Assembly (NCBI GenBank): GCA_030765065.1
Contig: CM060977.1
Coordinates: 126,050,295-126,114,294 of the forward strand
From: Deroplatys truncata
Taxonomy: Eukaryota; Arthropoda; Insecta; Mantodea; Mantidae
DNA length: 64,000 nt
Direction of reading: 5' to 3'
The notes beneath the pieces were generated by a model. It worked only from the letters and a program-made list of their open reading frames with translations, made no database searches and was not told where the DNA came from. The translations under genes were made by a program, and so were the position numbers. How positions within the stretch are numbered: the stretch's first letter is position 1; each line of letters opens with the position of its first letter. This document shows, in pieces, positions 59,301-64,000 of the stretch.

Positions 59301-59906
59301 AGAAATGGACAGGAGGAGGCAAACCCAACATATACCAGGAAGGGCTTGAAGAATAATAATAAAGCATAGGAACATTTTTCAATTAAAGAACATGCTACTA
59401 GTTAAAACATTTATAGGTATGATTTTATAAATTGTCATTCATGTGTTTATTACTGAGTATTATTTGTCACAAACTCTAAAGTGTGCAGCATAATTTCAAG
59501 CTGAGGATTATCAGACAGTGTGTAGAAATCAAAGCTTAAGTCAGTGACTAGTCATTCCTCACTTACTGACTCAAACTTTGTTTTATTAATATATTTTCAA
59601 TATAAACCTAAATCTTAATGTCATTGCATAAATGTTAAATTTTCTTATAAAATGATGTCACAAAAACCTTTTTATACCTTCTCTGATAGTTAATTTGTGA
59701 GCACCACGTCCTTCCATTCTCAGCATGGTGACAGCTGGCTGTTCAGATGATGGCATGGATAAGGACTGAACTGGTTTAGATACCTGAATGGCCAAGCTAT
59801 CATCTGATGTGAGACGAGAGGTTATACTCATTGTTTCCCCAGTTGGTAGAATGACAGATTCCAGCCTTCCTGCCTGTCCATAGCGATACATATATGTCTC
59901 ACCACC
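28792..59906 (-). CDS. Teneurin, C-terminal 1223 residues in 13 exons (partial; 5' end outside window)
   Basis: Teneurins are large type II transmembrane adhesion proteins that pair across synapses and guide axon and muscle attachment. The exons are 59678-59906, 56740-56999, 54053-54222, 52245-52374, 51890-52162, 49696-50004, 48558-48709, 48302-48469, 41568-41709, 41177-41308, 34522-34779, 32426-32603 and 28792-30062. All junctions are GT-AG, the phases match at every join, and the total is 3672 nt (1224 codons with stop). The protein shows YD repeats ([25 protein letters not shown]), the RHS-associated core ([23 protein letters not shown]) and a Tox-GHH/TCAP-like end ([13 protein letters not shown]). 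The order matches the extracellular YD shell and tail of teneurins. EGF, NHL and membrane parts are missing because they lie beyond 64000. I cannot decide between Ten-m and Ten-a from memory. No frameshift or internal stop is present, so the gene looks functional. Confidence 0.95.
30260..30800 (+). pseudogene. DUF4817-type transposase remnant, internally deleted (copy 2)
   Basis: Aligns with copy 1 (4480-5300) along its length, for example TTGCCCTGCACTG, AAGTCCAAAGAAATC, CTATAAGATA and TTGCATGAGAAATCTA. It reads [20 protein letters not shown] then [12 protein letters not shown], so the frame again jumps from the first catalytic block to the C-terminal segment. It is dead: frames are broken and most of the core is missing. 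It lies in the last teneurin intron. Confidence 0.6.
30822..30872. mobile_element. Pogo/Tigger-like terminal fragment
   Basis: The reverse complement begins CAGTAGACCCTCGCTAATTC and continues GAAATCAGATAAACCG, the typical style of pogo-family inverted repeats, and it abuts a TA. No opposite end was located. Confidence 0.5.
31800..32240 (+). repeat. Interspersed repeat R1 (plus copy)
   Basis: Shares GGGGTGGGGGAGATTTTTC, AGTTGGTATTTAAAC and GGGTGGAATGCAATACTTTC with the other R1 copies. Confidence 0.75.
32426..32603 (-). CDS. Teneurin exon with RHS-associated core
   Basis: Starts in phase 0 ([15 protein letters not shown]) and ends one base into an Asp codon. It carries the RHS repeat-associated core signature [11 protein letters not shown] and [17 protein letters not shown]. 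In bacterial RHS proteins and teneurins this plug region ends the YD barrel ahead of the C-terminal toxin-like module. Confidence 0.97.
33975..34080 (+). repeat. SINE family B fragment
   Basis: Box B-like GGTTCAAGTCCCAGTC followed by TAAGTCTGATTCAACTT, as in the SINE at 361. Confidence 0.5.
34522..34779 (-). CDS. Teneurin exon
   Basis: An 86-codon exon, phase 0 at both ends ([19 protein letters not shown] to [12 protein letters not shown]). It encodes [20 protein letters not shown] and [14 protein letters not shown], conserved in the teneurin/RHS barrel just before the RHS core. It follows a 6.4-kb intron containing (TA)n arrays, a foldback and a SINE. Confidence 0.96.
35520..35640 (+). repeat. 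tRNA-like SINE fragment
   Basis: CCCAGGTTCAAATACTGCC resembles a box B. The A box is doubtful and no second copy was aligned. Confidence 0.35.
37207..37309 (+). other. Exon-like segment on the plus strand inside a teneurin intron
   Basis: A textbook acceptor (AATTTTGTTTCTACAG) precedes 103 bases ending at GAG/GTGAAC. Two frames look protein-like: [15 protein letters not shown] to [10 protein letters not shown], open through the donor, and [20 protein letters not shown], which stops at 37300. No family is recognised. Confidence 0.35.
37519..37585. repeat. (TA)n microsatellite
   Basis: About 33 TA units, followed at once by GGGGTCTTCAGATTTATTC. Confidence 0.95.
38016..38120 (+). other. Exon-like segment on the plus strand inside a teneurin intron
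   Basis: Follows acceptor GTTTTTTATCATGTTTTATCACAG (positions 37992-38015). One frame reads [19 protein letters not shown] and stops at 38075. Another stays open ([20 protein letters not shown]) to 38268. Identity unknown. Confidence 0.3.
38353..38402. repeat. (TA)n microsatellite
   Basis: About 25 TA units preceded by AAACCTGAAGACCTGTAA, the inverted counterpart of the sequence flanking the array at 37519. Confidence 0.95.
38450..39126. mobile_element. Foldback element with ~220-bp inverted arms
   Basis: The left arm 38450-38675 and the reverse complement of 38898-39126 match along their length: TTCTAGCAGCCAAATTAATG, GGACATAAAGATCAAATGGT, ATCATTCATTTTATCAG and TTTTCAAAATTATCTT occur in the same order. 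The unpaired middle is about 220 bp. No coding sequence was seen. Confidence 0.88.
40111..40406 (-). repeat. SINE family A (copy with extra internal block)
   Basis: Same body as the 19271 copy (TTCTGAAGGAAGCCATGCTA AGG) and a degraded tRNA head near 40340-40400. About 45 extra bases (CTGTAAATCTATGACATGGG and on) sit in the body. The 52673 copy also has AAATCTATGACACGGGAC, so the block may be ancestral and lost in the 19271 copy. Confidence 0.8.
41177..41308 (-). CDS. Teneurin exon
   Basis: A 44-codon exon, phase 0 at both ends ([19 protein letters not shown] to TNHQRPNE). [12 protein letters not shown] is a classic YD repeat. Confidence 0.95.
41568..41709 (-). CDS. Teneurin exon
   Basis: Its first base completes Arg, then [15 protein letters not shown]. 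It holds the YD unit [18 protein letters not shown] and HYNAKGLL, and ends in phase 0 at GTGAGT. A 6.6-kb intron with many repeats precedes it. Confidence 0.95.
42430..42950 (+). repeat. Interspersed repeat R1 (plus copy with CA microsatellite)
   Basis: Shows GTTCTGTGTAAAGG, GGGTGGGGGATTTTCTTGAA, AGTTTGGTATTTATCTGAC and GATGGAATACAATACTTCCC. A (CA)n array at 42836-42898 sits where other copies have CACAGACATGG-like sequence. Confidence 0.85.
42836..42898. repeat. (CA)n microsatellite
   Basis: Imperfect, then pure, CA units within repeat R1. Confidence 0.95.
43550..43660 (+). repeat. tRNA-like repeat fragment (family C)
   Basis: GTCATGAATTTGAAACTTAT then TTGGTGTGAGTTAACTGG resembles a decayed box B plus body. 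A similar arrangement is at 48795. Confidence 0.35.
43668..43770 (-). repeat. Interspersed repeat R1 (minus fragment)
   Basis: The reverse complement gives TTTTGAGAAAATCAAAAAT and TTTTGGGGTAGAATGCAATA, matching an internally deleted R1 copy. Confidence 0.55.
43780..43885 (+). repeat. tRNA-like SINE head with an 18-bp tandem duplication
   Basis: GGGTGCTGGGGTAGTG occurs twice in tandem. Downstream are AGTGCAGTGG (box A-like) and CCAGGGTTCGATTCCCAGC, a good box B. Confidence 0.5.
44291..45111 (+). mobile_element. Solo LTR (copy B)
   Basis: Starts TGAGGCAG, ends CTGCGACA, and is flanked by the 4-bp duplication ACTG (44287-44290 and 45112-45115). It contains an inverted CCAAT-type box (GATTGGCTGA), a TATA-like TATATATT at 44696 and AATAAA at 44914, the usual order in an LTR. 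It is the inverted relative of 17106-18014. No retroviral genes flank it. Confidence 0.85.
45641..45705 (+). other. Exon-like segment on the plus strand inside a teneurin intron
   Basis: Between GTGGTTTGGAG and donor CGGAG/GTAATG one frame reads [21 protein letters not shown]. The acceptor is weak, so the call is tentative. Confidence 0.25.
45840..46000 (-). repeat. Interspersed repeat R1 (minus, 5' part only)
   Basis: Reverse complement contains GTTTTAATGAGATCTGCATT then TTTTTGTGTGGTAAGATTT and GGCTATTCCCAGAAAATTC, as in the start of other R1 copies. Confidence 0.6.
46627..47912 (-). mobile_element. Mariner element (second family)
   Basis: The ends match as inverted repeats (46627-46650 against the reverse complement of 47888-47912, sharing AGAAGTACCCAACCT/TGAAGTACCCGACCT). 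The length of 1286 bp is normal for mariner. The transposase lies on the minus strand. It sits in a teneurin intron. Confidence 0.87.
46700..47808 (-). pseudogene. Mariner transposase pseudogene with a mutated catalytic residue
   Basis: The N-terminal part reads [20 protein letters not shown] and [20 protein letters not shown]. The first catalytic Asp is in [15 protein letters not shown] (about 47265). The second catalytic site reads HQAYAPVRT at about 46984, where mariners have HQDNAP, so Asp is now Ala. The third is intact ([15 protein letters not shown], about 46890). The spacing is still 34 residues. The end is [15 protein letters not shown]. Frameshifts and a stop (INELKF-stop) also break the gene. 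Confidence 0.85.
48302..48469 (-). CDS. Teneurin exon
   Basis: Completes the split Ser ([16 protein letters not shown]), encodes WDADGQLSG and [14 protein letters not shown], and ends two bases into an Arg codon at GTAAAT. These are canonical YD-repeat signatures. Confidence 0.95.
48558..48709 (-). CDS. Teneurin exon
   Basis: Begins in phase 0 ([14 protein letters not shown]) and ends two bases into a Ser codon at a GTGAGC donor. It encodes the motif MEFTYDAR. The next intron is only 88 bp. Confidence 0.94.
48795..48910 (+). repeat. tRNA-like repeat fragment (family C)
   Basis: GGGTCTGAGTTTGAATCTCA then TTTGGTGATTTACTTAGAT, similar to 43550-43660. Confidence 0.35.
49309..49515 (+). other. 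Exon-like segment on the plus strand inside a teneurin intron
   Basis: A near-perfect branch point and acceptor (TTACTAACTTTTTACTCAG) lead into a 68-codon frame: [53 protein letters not shown], stop at 49513. The Ser/Pro-rich reading and higher GC than the flanks look like a coding terminal exon. Family not recognised. It could also be a fragment of a retrocopy. Confidence 0.4.
49696..50004 (-). CDS. Teneurin exon
   Basis: A 103-codon exon, phase 0 at both ends ([17 protein letters not shown] to PEQLGQFK). It includes [20 protein letters not shown], the kind of sequence seen near the end of the YD barrel in teneurins. Confidence 0.95.
50381..51809. mobile_element. DNA transposon with ~105-bp terminal inverted repeats
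   Basis: The left end from TACAGGTTTACTCAAAATGA to about 50490 matches the reverse complement of 51705-51809 (TACAGGGTTATTCAAAAAGG, CTAATGAATGACAATAGA, GACACATACGATACATCACT). The terminal TACAGGGT...TTCAAAAAG style is common in insect DNA elements. The interior (50690-51370) includes ATTGGCTAA and ATTGGTTAA boxes and a 9-bp inverted pair AGGAGCTGT/ACAGCTCCT that may mark a nested insertion. No intact transposase was seen. Confidence 0.8.
51890..52162 (-). CDS. Teneurin exon
   Basis: A 91-codon exon, phase 0 at both ends ([11 protein letters not shown] to SSGQLAE). It has two LPSG-type units and a YD repeat ([13 protein letters not shown]). Acceptor TTTATTAG, donor GTAAGT. Confidence 0.94.
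52245..52374 (-). CDS. Teneurin exon
   Basis: The first base completes Arg ([12 protein letters not shown]). The exon encodes [18 protein letters not shown], a YD repeat, and ends in phase 0 at NELNM before GTAAGTTC. Confidence 0.94.
52673..52882 (-). repeat. SINE family A (5'-truncated copy)
   Basis: The body matches the 19271 copy (TTAGCGTCCCATTCTATATT, GAAGGAAGCCATGCTAAGG). The tRNA head stops in box B and is replaced by the heat-shock-like segment at 52883. Confidence 0.8.
52896..52955 (+). promoter_or_regulatory. Heat-shock-like core promoter module
   Basis: GAAGCTTCCAGAA (52896-52908) is a perfect three-unit heat shock element (nGAAnnTTCnnGAA). TATATAAG starts at 52922, and arthropod-type initiators TCAGT occur at 52946 and 52950, about 25-28 bases after the TATA box. 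AATAAA lies about 250 bases downstream, near 53202. No open frame follows, so this could be the regulatory part of a retroelement. Confidence 0.5.
53385..53558. repeat. Two-copy tandem repeat (~78 bp unit)
   Basis: CAGTAGAGTAAGTGAAATGG at 53410 recurs as CAATAGAGTAAGTGAAATGA at about 53488, with the following T tract and GCAAAT also repeated. The first unit starts with CAATACTTCCCCTA, as in the R1 3' end. Confidence 0.75.
53826..53945 (-). repeat. SINE family B copy
   Basis: Plus strand shows AACCAGGGTTGGAAAGTTGA, ATCAGATTTGAAAACTATAG and GAATTCAAACCATGAC, the reverse complement of a SINE tail and box B. Confidence 0.5.
54053..54222 (-). CDS. Teneurin exon
   Basis: The exon starts in phase 0 with [13 protein letters not shown] and ends two bases into an Arg codon at a GTAAAT donor. 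It carries YD-type units ([28 protein letters not shown]). Confidence 0.94.
55200..55590 (+). pseudogene. Penelope-like element GIY-YIG endonuclease remnant
   Basis: Penelope-like retroelements end in a GIY-YIG nuclease. Here [20 protein letters not shown] gives the GIY half. After a one-base shift comes [19 protein letters not shown] with the YIG half, then [33 protein letters not shown] and [10 protein letters not shown], stop at 55583. The Arg/His/Glu order is consistent with the nuclease fold. The reverse transcriptase part is missing or unreadable upstream. The frameshift makes it nonfunctional. Confidence 0.85.
55935..56465 (+). repeat. Interspersed repeat R1 (plus copy with CA microsatellite)
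   Basis: Shares CCATGTAAAGAGTAGTTTGA, GGGAGATTTTCTTTAAAAT, CTCAGTTTGGTGTTCTGAC and GGGTGGAATGGAATAATGCC. The (CA)n array at 56245-56311 occupies the same position as in the copy at 42430. Confidence 0.8.
56245..56311. repeat. (CA)n microsatellite
   Basis: Imperfect CACACG units followed by a pure CA run, within repeat R1. Confidence 0.95.
56740..56999 (-). CDS. Teneurin exon
   Basis: The first two bases complete an Asp codon from the previous exon ([12 protein letters not shown]) and the exon ends in phase 0 at GELW-type sequence before GTATGAAC. It encodes part of the YD shell ([32 protein letters not shown]). The acceptor is GTCTTTTAG. Confidence 0.93.
57230..59372 (+). pseudogene. Non-LTR retrotransposon reverse transcriptase pseudogene
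   Basis: Frames broken by shifts and stops still read as one LINE ORF2: [67 protein letters not shown], then near 58180 [20 protein letters not shown] and [11 protein letters not shown]. After an inserted solo LTR come [20 protein letters not shown] and [14 protein letters not shown], then [12 protein letters not shown]. The order fits the palm, thumb and C-terminal region of an insect LINE. The catalytic FADD box is degraded (near 58000). Clade not assigned. Confidence 0.85.
58354..58897. mobile_element. Solo LTR-like insertion inside the LINE pseudogene
   Basis: Bounded by TGTAGC and GTTACA (TG...CA) with the 4-bp direct repeat ATAT at 58350-58353 and 58898-58901. Removing it and one repeat rejoins the LINE frame as KIQIY followed by [20 protein letters not shown]. 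On the minus strand it starts TGTAACGCCCC, a common LTR start, and contains AATAAA. Confidence 0.8.
59678..59906 (-). CDS. Teneurin exon (first in window)
   Basis: This exon begins after a TTTTTTTCAG acceptor, starts in phase 0 ([15 protein letters not shown]) and ends one base into a codon at a GTATAA donor. It contains a typical YD-repeat turn ([13 protein letters not shown]) followed by a stretch ending TIRE. The 5' neighbour must lie upstream, beyond 64000 or hidden in the LINE-filled interval. Confidence 0.92.
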
Positions 59907-60050
59907 CTGAAAAAAAATTCAGTGGCAATTAATTACTAGACTATTATATAAGAAAGATGTACATGGCTTTATTGCACAGAAAGTCATTTTGAATCCTTGT
60001 AATGTAACTCAACAGCTTACATTTAGTTTACACGATATACCCTCAGAAAA

Positions 60051-60128
60051 TAGTATGTTCCTTTGGTTCCTATAGCTGTGCCGTTACTTTGGATGTTCAC
60101 TCTGCCTAAAAGCCAAAGGAACATACTA
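60051..60128. repeat. Hairpin with 16-bp perfect arms
   Basis: TAGTATGTTCCTTTGG at 60051-60066 is the reverse complement of CCAAAGGAACATACTA at 60113-60128, separated by a 46-bp loop. Intronic; function unknown. Confidence 0.8.
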
Positions 60129-60329
60129 TGGACAATGGCTGTGGAAGCCTGCATACATATTTAACGATCCTCAGAAGATAGTTCAGTAGATGTAAAACTC
60201 TTGAGGTGGTAGAGGACAACAAACTATCTTAAGCAGCACATACCAACCATGTTACTGTTAAGCTTTCTAGAGTCATATATTTAATAAGTAATCTGAAAAA
60301 CCATGTACCTGACACATACATAAGATCTG

Positions 60330-60495
60330 CATACTTTACTTTTTTCACAGTATAATGTCATATAGTATTTTACTCTGGGGAAGCAATACTCACATTAATG
60401 ATATGCTTCTACTGCAGAAAAAGATTATTCATATTGTTCCAAATTCGGACAAACTTGGACACTGCAGGCCACTATTTATCAAATTAAATTGTTGA
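60330..60495 (+). pseudogene. LINE ORF2 C-terminal fragment
   Basis: One open frame reads YFFHSIMSYSILLWGSNTHI, MLLLQKKIIHIVPNSDKLGH and CRPLFIKLNC, then stops. It parallels the C-terminal region of the LINE at 61242 (YFNSIIEYGILFWGNS, MQKKIIRIISS). The strand is opposite. Confidence 0.75.
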
Positions 60496-60718
60496 GGTAC
60501 AAGTTGATAAATCAAAAGCAAAGGGGACAAGAAATAGAAATAAATAAATAGGTTCAGAAGTAAGAAGGAATGCAAAATGTGATGTATGGGGATTCAGTAT
60601 TTAAGAATGTGACAATAAATGGTGAAGATGCAAATGTTAAAGTTTTATGGGAGGACTAAAACAGAATACCTTTCAAAAATACTAGCTAAAGAAACTGTTA
60701 AGAGAGAGGCCAAACCAG

Positions 60719-62683
60719 TAGATTAGATTAGATTAGATTGCATTCTGTGAGTTCACTAGCAGCCATAAAGGCTTGTGAACATAGAACATGTCAAGGAAAT
60801 GTACAAAAATTATATATAAACATAAATATTACATAGAATATGGAACATTTGAAATAAAATACACATATTATATGCGTGTTAAGGAAATGTACAATAAAGT
60901 TACATATATACATAAATATTACATAGTATACAGAAAACATTTAAAATAAAATAAAGACATATTATATACAAAATGAAACAAATCAAATGTAATTTTGTAC
61001 AGAGTTGAATACCTCCTTACTGTTATAAGGTTAACATACGTATAGGCAAGAACAGTTATTTTAACATTCACTAGGATTTTACCTTTGTTCTATTTGATTT
61101 GTAATGCATAGCATTTACTGTCAGTTCTTAATATACATACATTTAAATAGCTTCATTAATTCTAGAGCAGGCATCAAATATGACTGGCAATTGTCATTAA
61201 TATTTACTAATACTACTTACAGAGCTATATAAGTATTATCATCAGGATAATTTGTCATTCAGATAATCTTGTACAGAATAATATGCTTTTGAGCATAGGT
61301 ACTCTTTAACAGCAGTTTTAAAGACATTGAAATTGTCAACTTTTCTCTTAAGATCATTAGGGAGAGTATTAAATATTTTTATGGTCTTGTAATATACACC
61401 TTTCTGGAAGCAAGAAAGCTTTGCACTGGGATGATGGATGTTACCCTTTTGTCTAGTGTTTATCTCATGAATTTCCATGTTTGTAATAAATGTGGTTCGA
61501 TTGCATACATAGAATTTTAAGATTGAAAATATATACATGCAAGGTAGGGTTAATAACTTTAGTCTTCTAAAAAGATGTTTGCAAGAGTGTCTGCTATGAG
61601 TGCTGGAAATGATTCTTATAATCTTCTTTTGCATGAGGAATATTCGTTTACTTTCTAATGAATTTCCCCAAAATAATATTCCATATTCAATGATAGAGTT
61701 AAAATATGCATAGTATACTAATTTAAGTGTATCTATAGAACTGACATTTACCAATGCTCGGATAGCATAACATGCAGAACTGAGTTTGGGTATGATATAC
61801 CTAATGTGAACTTTCCAATCTAAATATCTGTCTACTTGGAGGCCCAGAAATTTAATGTTGTCTGTTTGTTCTAGTGACATGTCATTAATCCCAATTTCTA
61901 TTGGAGTGTGTAGTGATCGATGGGTTATAAATTTAACAACTTTTGTTTTGTCTAGATTTACAGATAATTTGTTAGCTTTAAACCAGTGTGACATACAGTT
62001 CAAAACATAATTCAATTTAATTACACACTCATTCAAGTTTTTACTAGTCACCAGAACACTCGTGTCATCAGCAAACAGAATTATACTTGCAATATCCTTT
62101 ATATAAAGTGATAGGTCATTTATATAGATCAAGAATAATAAAGGTCCTAGGACTGAACCTTGGGGCACTCCATGTGTTACTGTTTTCCATTTTGATGTAT
62201 GTTTTCCAAATTCAATATCATTGACAACTTCAACACTTTGTTTTCTTTCATTTAGATATGATACGAACCAACTTAGAGTTTCATTTTTTAGTCCACAGAA
62301 TTTCAATTTTGCTATCAGAATATCATGATTAACACAGTCAAATGCCTTTGCTAAGTCACAAAAAATCCCACCTACATGCATTTTTTTGTTTAATGCAGTT
62401 AACACTTCATGAGTAAGTTTATAAGTTGCATTATTGGTCGACATTCCTTTTCTGAACCCGAACTGATCCCTGACAAGTATGTTGTTACATTCAAGGTATT
62501 TATAAAGTCTATTAAACATCACCTTTTCAAGAACCTTAGAGAAAATTGGCAAGAGAGATATTGGTCTATAATTTGAAACATTATTGCGTTCGCCTTTTTT
62601 GAAAAGTGGTTTATCAATGGAAAATTTCATTCTCTCAGGGAAAATTCCTGACCTAAAGTCATGTAGTAAAGTAGTAGGTCATG
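60719..62683 (-). mobile_element. 5'-truncated non-LTR retrotransposon with (AATCT)n tail
   Basis: The minus-strand element loses homology upstream of about 62683, carries a reverse transcriptase frame, a 3' UTR, and ends in repeated AATCT units at 60719-60738, as LINEs with simple-repeat tails do. The 3' UTR holds a ~98-bp tandem duplication (AAGGAAATGTACA at 60794 and again near 60892). Confidence 0.8.
61242..62671 (-). CDS. Non-LTR retrotransposon reverse transcriptase (partial, open frame)
   Basis: An uninterrupted frame of about 476 codons encodes the reverse transcriptase of a jockey/CR1-like LINE. Seen in order: SGIFPERMKFS, NYRPISLLPIFSKVLEKV, DQFGFRKGMSTNNA, DLAKAFDCVNHDILIAKL with the first catalytic Asp, GVPQGSVLGPLLFLIYINDL, then FADDTSVLV, the catalytic box, then FLGLQVDRYLDWKVHI and the C-terminal FCQKG-type region. 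The first in-frame ATG is at 62630, but homology continues upstream to a stop near 62680. The endonuclease half is missing through truncation, so the copy cannot retrotranspose. The open frame suggests a recent insertion. Confidence 0.93.
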
Positions 62684-63670
62684 TAAGAACAAATACATTA
62701 AAATAACAAAGGAACCAGATGAATAATAGTGGAAATATACAATGTGATAAGAAGCACAAAAAATGCTTTCCAATGGAGCAAGAAAGAGAAACATAACTAC
62801 GAATGGATAAAGGACATAAATGCAGAAATCCCATTGACATGCAACACACTGCAGGTTAGTTCATGTGGGAAGGGTAATACATTTTAAGACTGGATTACAA
62901 AAGAGAATTGAATTATCTTGTAATAGGATGAGATTCTTTAACTCGACAAGAACATCAAATATGGTTGAAAAATCAATCAAATTCATTTCTAACTATAATT
63001 TGATTTTAAAGAGCATTATAGAAAGTGTATAAAAGAATATACAACAGGGATTTAATTAAGAAAGCAAAAAATCCAGAACATTTTGGAATATACTTAACAC
63101 ATCACCCCCCCCCCTCCAGAAAAGGGACTTGTAGGAAATATAAATACTGGTAATCAAATGAAACTACATAAAGAATATAACCACATAGGGAGAACAGTTA
63201 AGTTCAAATTTGAAAAAAATGTAGAGTCTCAGTTATCTGACTTATATGGGCTGTGGCTTGGTTGAATGATTGGGAAGGTTGTATGCTGTAGAAAGTAACA
63301 AATACAACATTCAAAACCGATAAGATATATTTATTTTAAAAATTACACATGTTAGCTGTCACTTGCTTGGAACACTGCTTTTCTATCTCCTTTTGGTTCC
63401 TTTTCCAGTCTTCAGTGGTAGTTTTCCTATGTTATAATTAGGGACCCCAGATTGTCAGTAAATAAAATAATGTAATATCGGTGTAAAAATATTATAGTGA
63501 GCGGTGTTTTGGGCGGTAAATAAAACTGCTTAACAGTGTTATCTCGTGCAAAAAAAGGGAAAAAACAAAAACACAGTTTAAATTATTTTACTGAGGAACA
63601 AAGGGCACCTTACATGTAACTTAAAAAAGAGGAGCATGAAAATATTTACATAGTATACATTTCGACTGAT

Positions 63671-64000
63671 TTACTTTGTTAGAGACGAAGCCACCATAAG
63701 TTCGGTGTTCTCTGGCTTAAGATTTGTTCTTAAGTTTGTCATGATGTTCCCATATGCAGAGAAAAGTCTTTCACTGTCCACATTGGACATGGGTACCCAC
63801 AATAGTTTCATACACTTCTCACTGAAACACAAGTGGTCACATTGAAGTCCAGAAAGTAAATCCAGTATGTTCACTTCAGCAGCATCATCTAATTTCTCAC
63901 ACACTATGTTCTTCAGAGTAGCATATCCCTCCTTGAATGTCCTCTCTGGCAAACCTTGCAGAAGAGGTAACATTCTTCTTGCTTTTTCTATAGTTATATC
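63671..64000 (-). CDS. hAT-family transposase C-terminal (dimerisation) part, running off the window
   Basis: The frame is open from the window edge (DITIEKARRMLPLLQGLPE) to the stop at 63671. It contains VPMSNVDSERLFSAYGNIMT and RTNLKPENTELMVAS, the conserved hAT C-terminal dimerisation motif. It differs from the 15.4-kb hAT, whose motif reads ATCTTERSFPMLRRL, so it is a separate subfamily. The catalytic core would lie beyond 64000. Whether the gene is intact is unknown. Confidence 0.8.
   Translation of the reverse strand, partial: DITIEKARRMLPLLQGLPERTFKEGYATLKNIVCEKLDDAAEVNILDLLSGLQCDHLCFSEKCMKLLWVPMSNVDSERLFSAYGNIMTNLRTNLKPENTELMVASSLTK

Overview
The window is AT-rich animal DNA. Its genes are split into short exons by multi-kilobase introns, and the spacers are packed with decayed transposons. 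The protein families seen (an insect-type teneurin, a liprin-beta-like exon) and the element types (mariner, hAT, Penelope-like, several LINE clades, tRNA-derived SINEs) point to an arthropod, most likely an insect with a large TE-rich genome. The species cannot be told from the sequence.

The main gene is a teneurin (Ten-m or Ten-a type) on the minus strand. Thirteen exons between 59906 and 28792 join in perfect phase, with consensus splice sites at every junction, into the C-terminal 1223 residues: YD-repeat barrel, RHS-associated core, Tox-GHH/TCAP-like module and a basic C-terminal extension. The N-terminal half (EGF, NHL and transmembrane parts) must lie beyond 64000.

Left of this, 1-2250 holds two plus-strand exons of an unidentified gene. 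Positions 7242-7370 hold a minus-strand exon that reads like the N-terminus of liprin-beta, with possible upstream exons at 13026-13086 and 14284 onward. Positions 15.4-18.3 kb hold a wrecked hAT transposase gene broken by a solo LTR. From 19 to 28.5 kb there is a SINE, a non-autonomous hAT element and otherwise featureless AT-rich spacer.

The teneurin introns hold most of the mobile DNA: a mariner with a mutated catalytic residue, three solo LTRs counting the one at 17 kb (all with 4-bp target duplications), a Penelope-like GIY-YIG endonuclease remnant, LINE remnants of at least two kinds, a 1.4-kb element with ~100-bp inverted repeats, a ~680-bp foldback, SINEs, and a heat-shock-like promoter module. 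A separate unclassified repeat recurs at least seven times across the window. Several plus-strand exon-like segments with strong acceptors also lie inside teneurin introns and may belong to a nested gene. No CRISPR array, operon or bacterial feature is present. I did not find a clearly new functional system. The most unusual items are the teneurin C-terminal extension, the heat-shock-like intronic promoter, the possible nested exons and the large palindromes.
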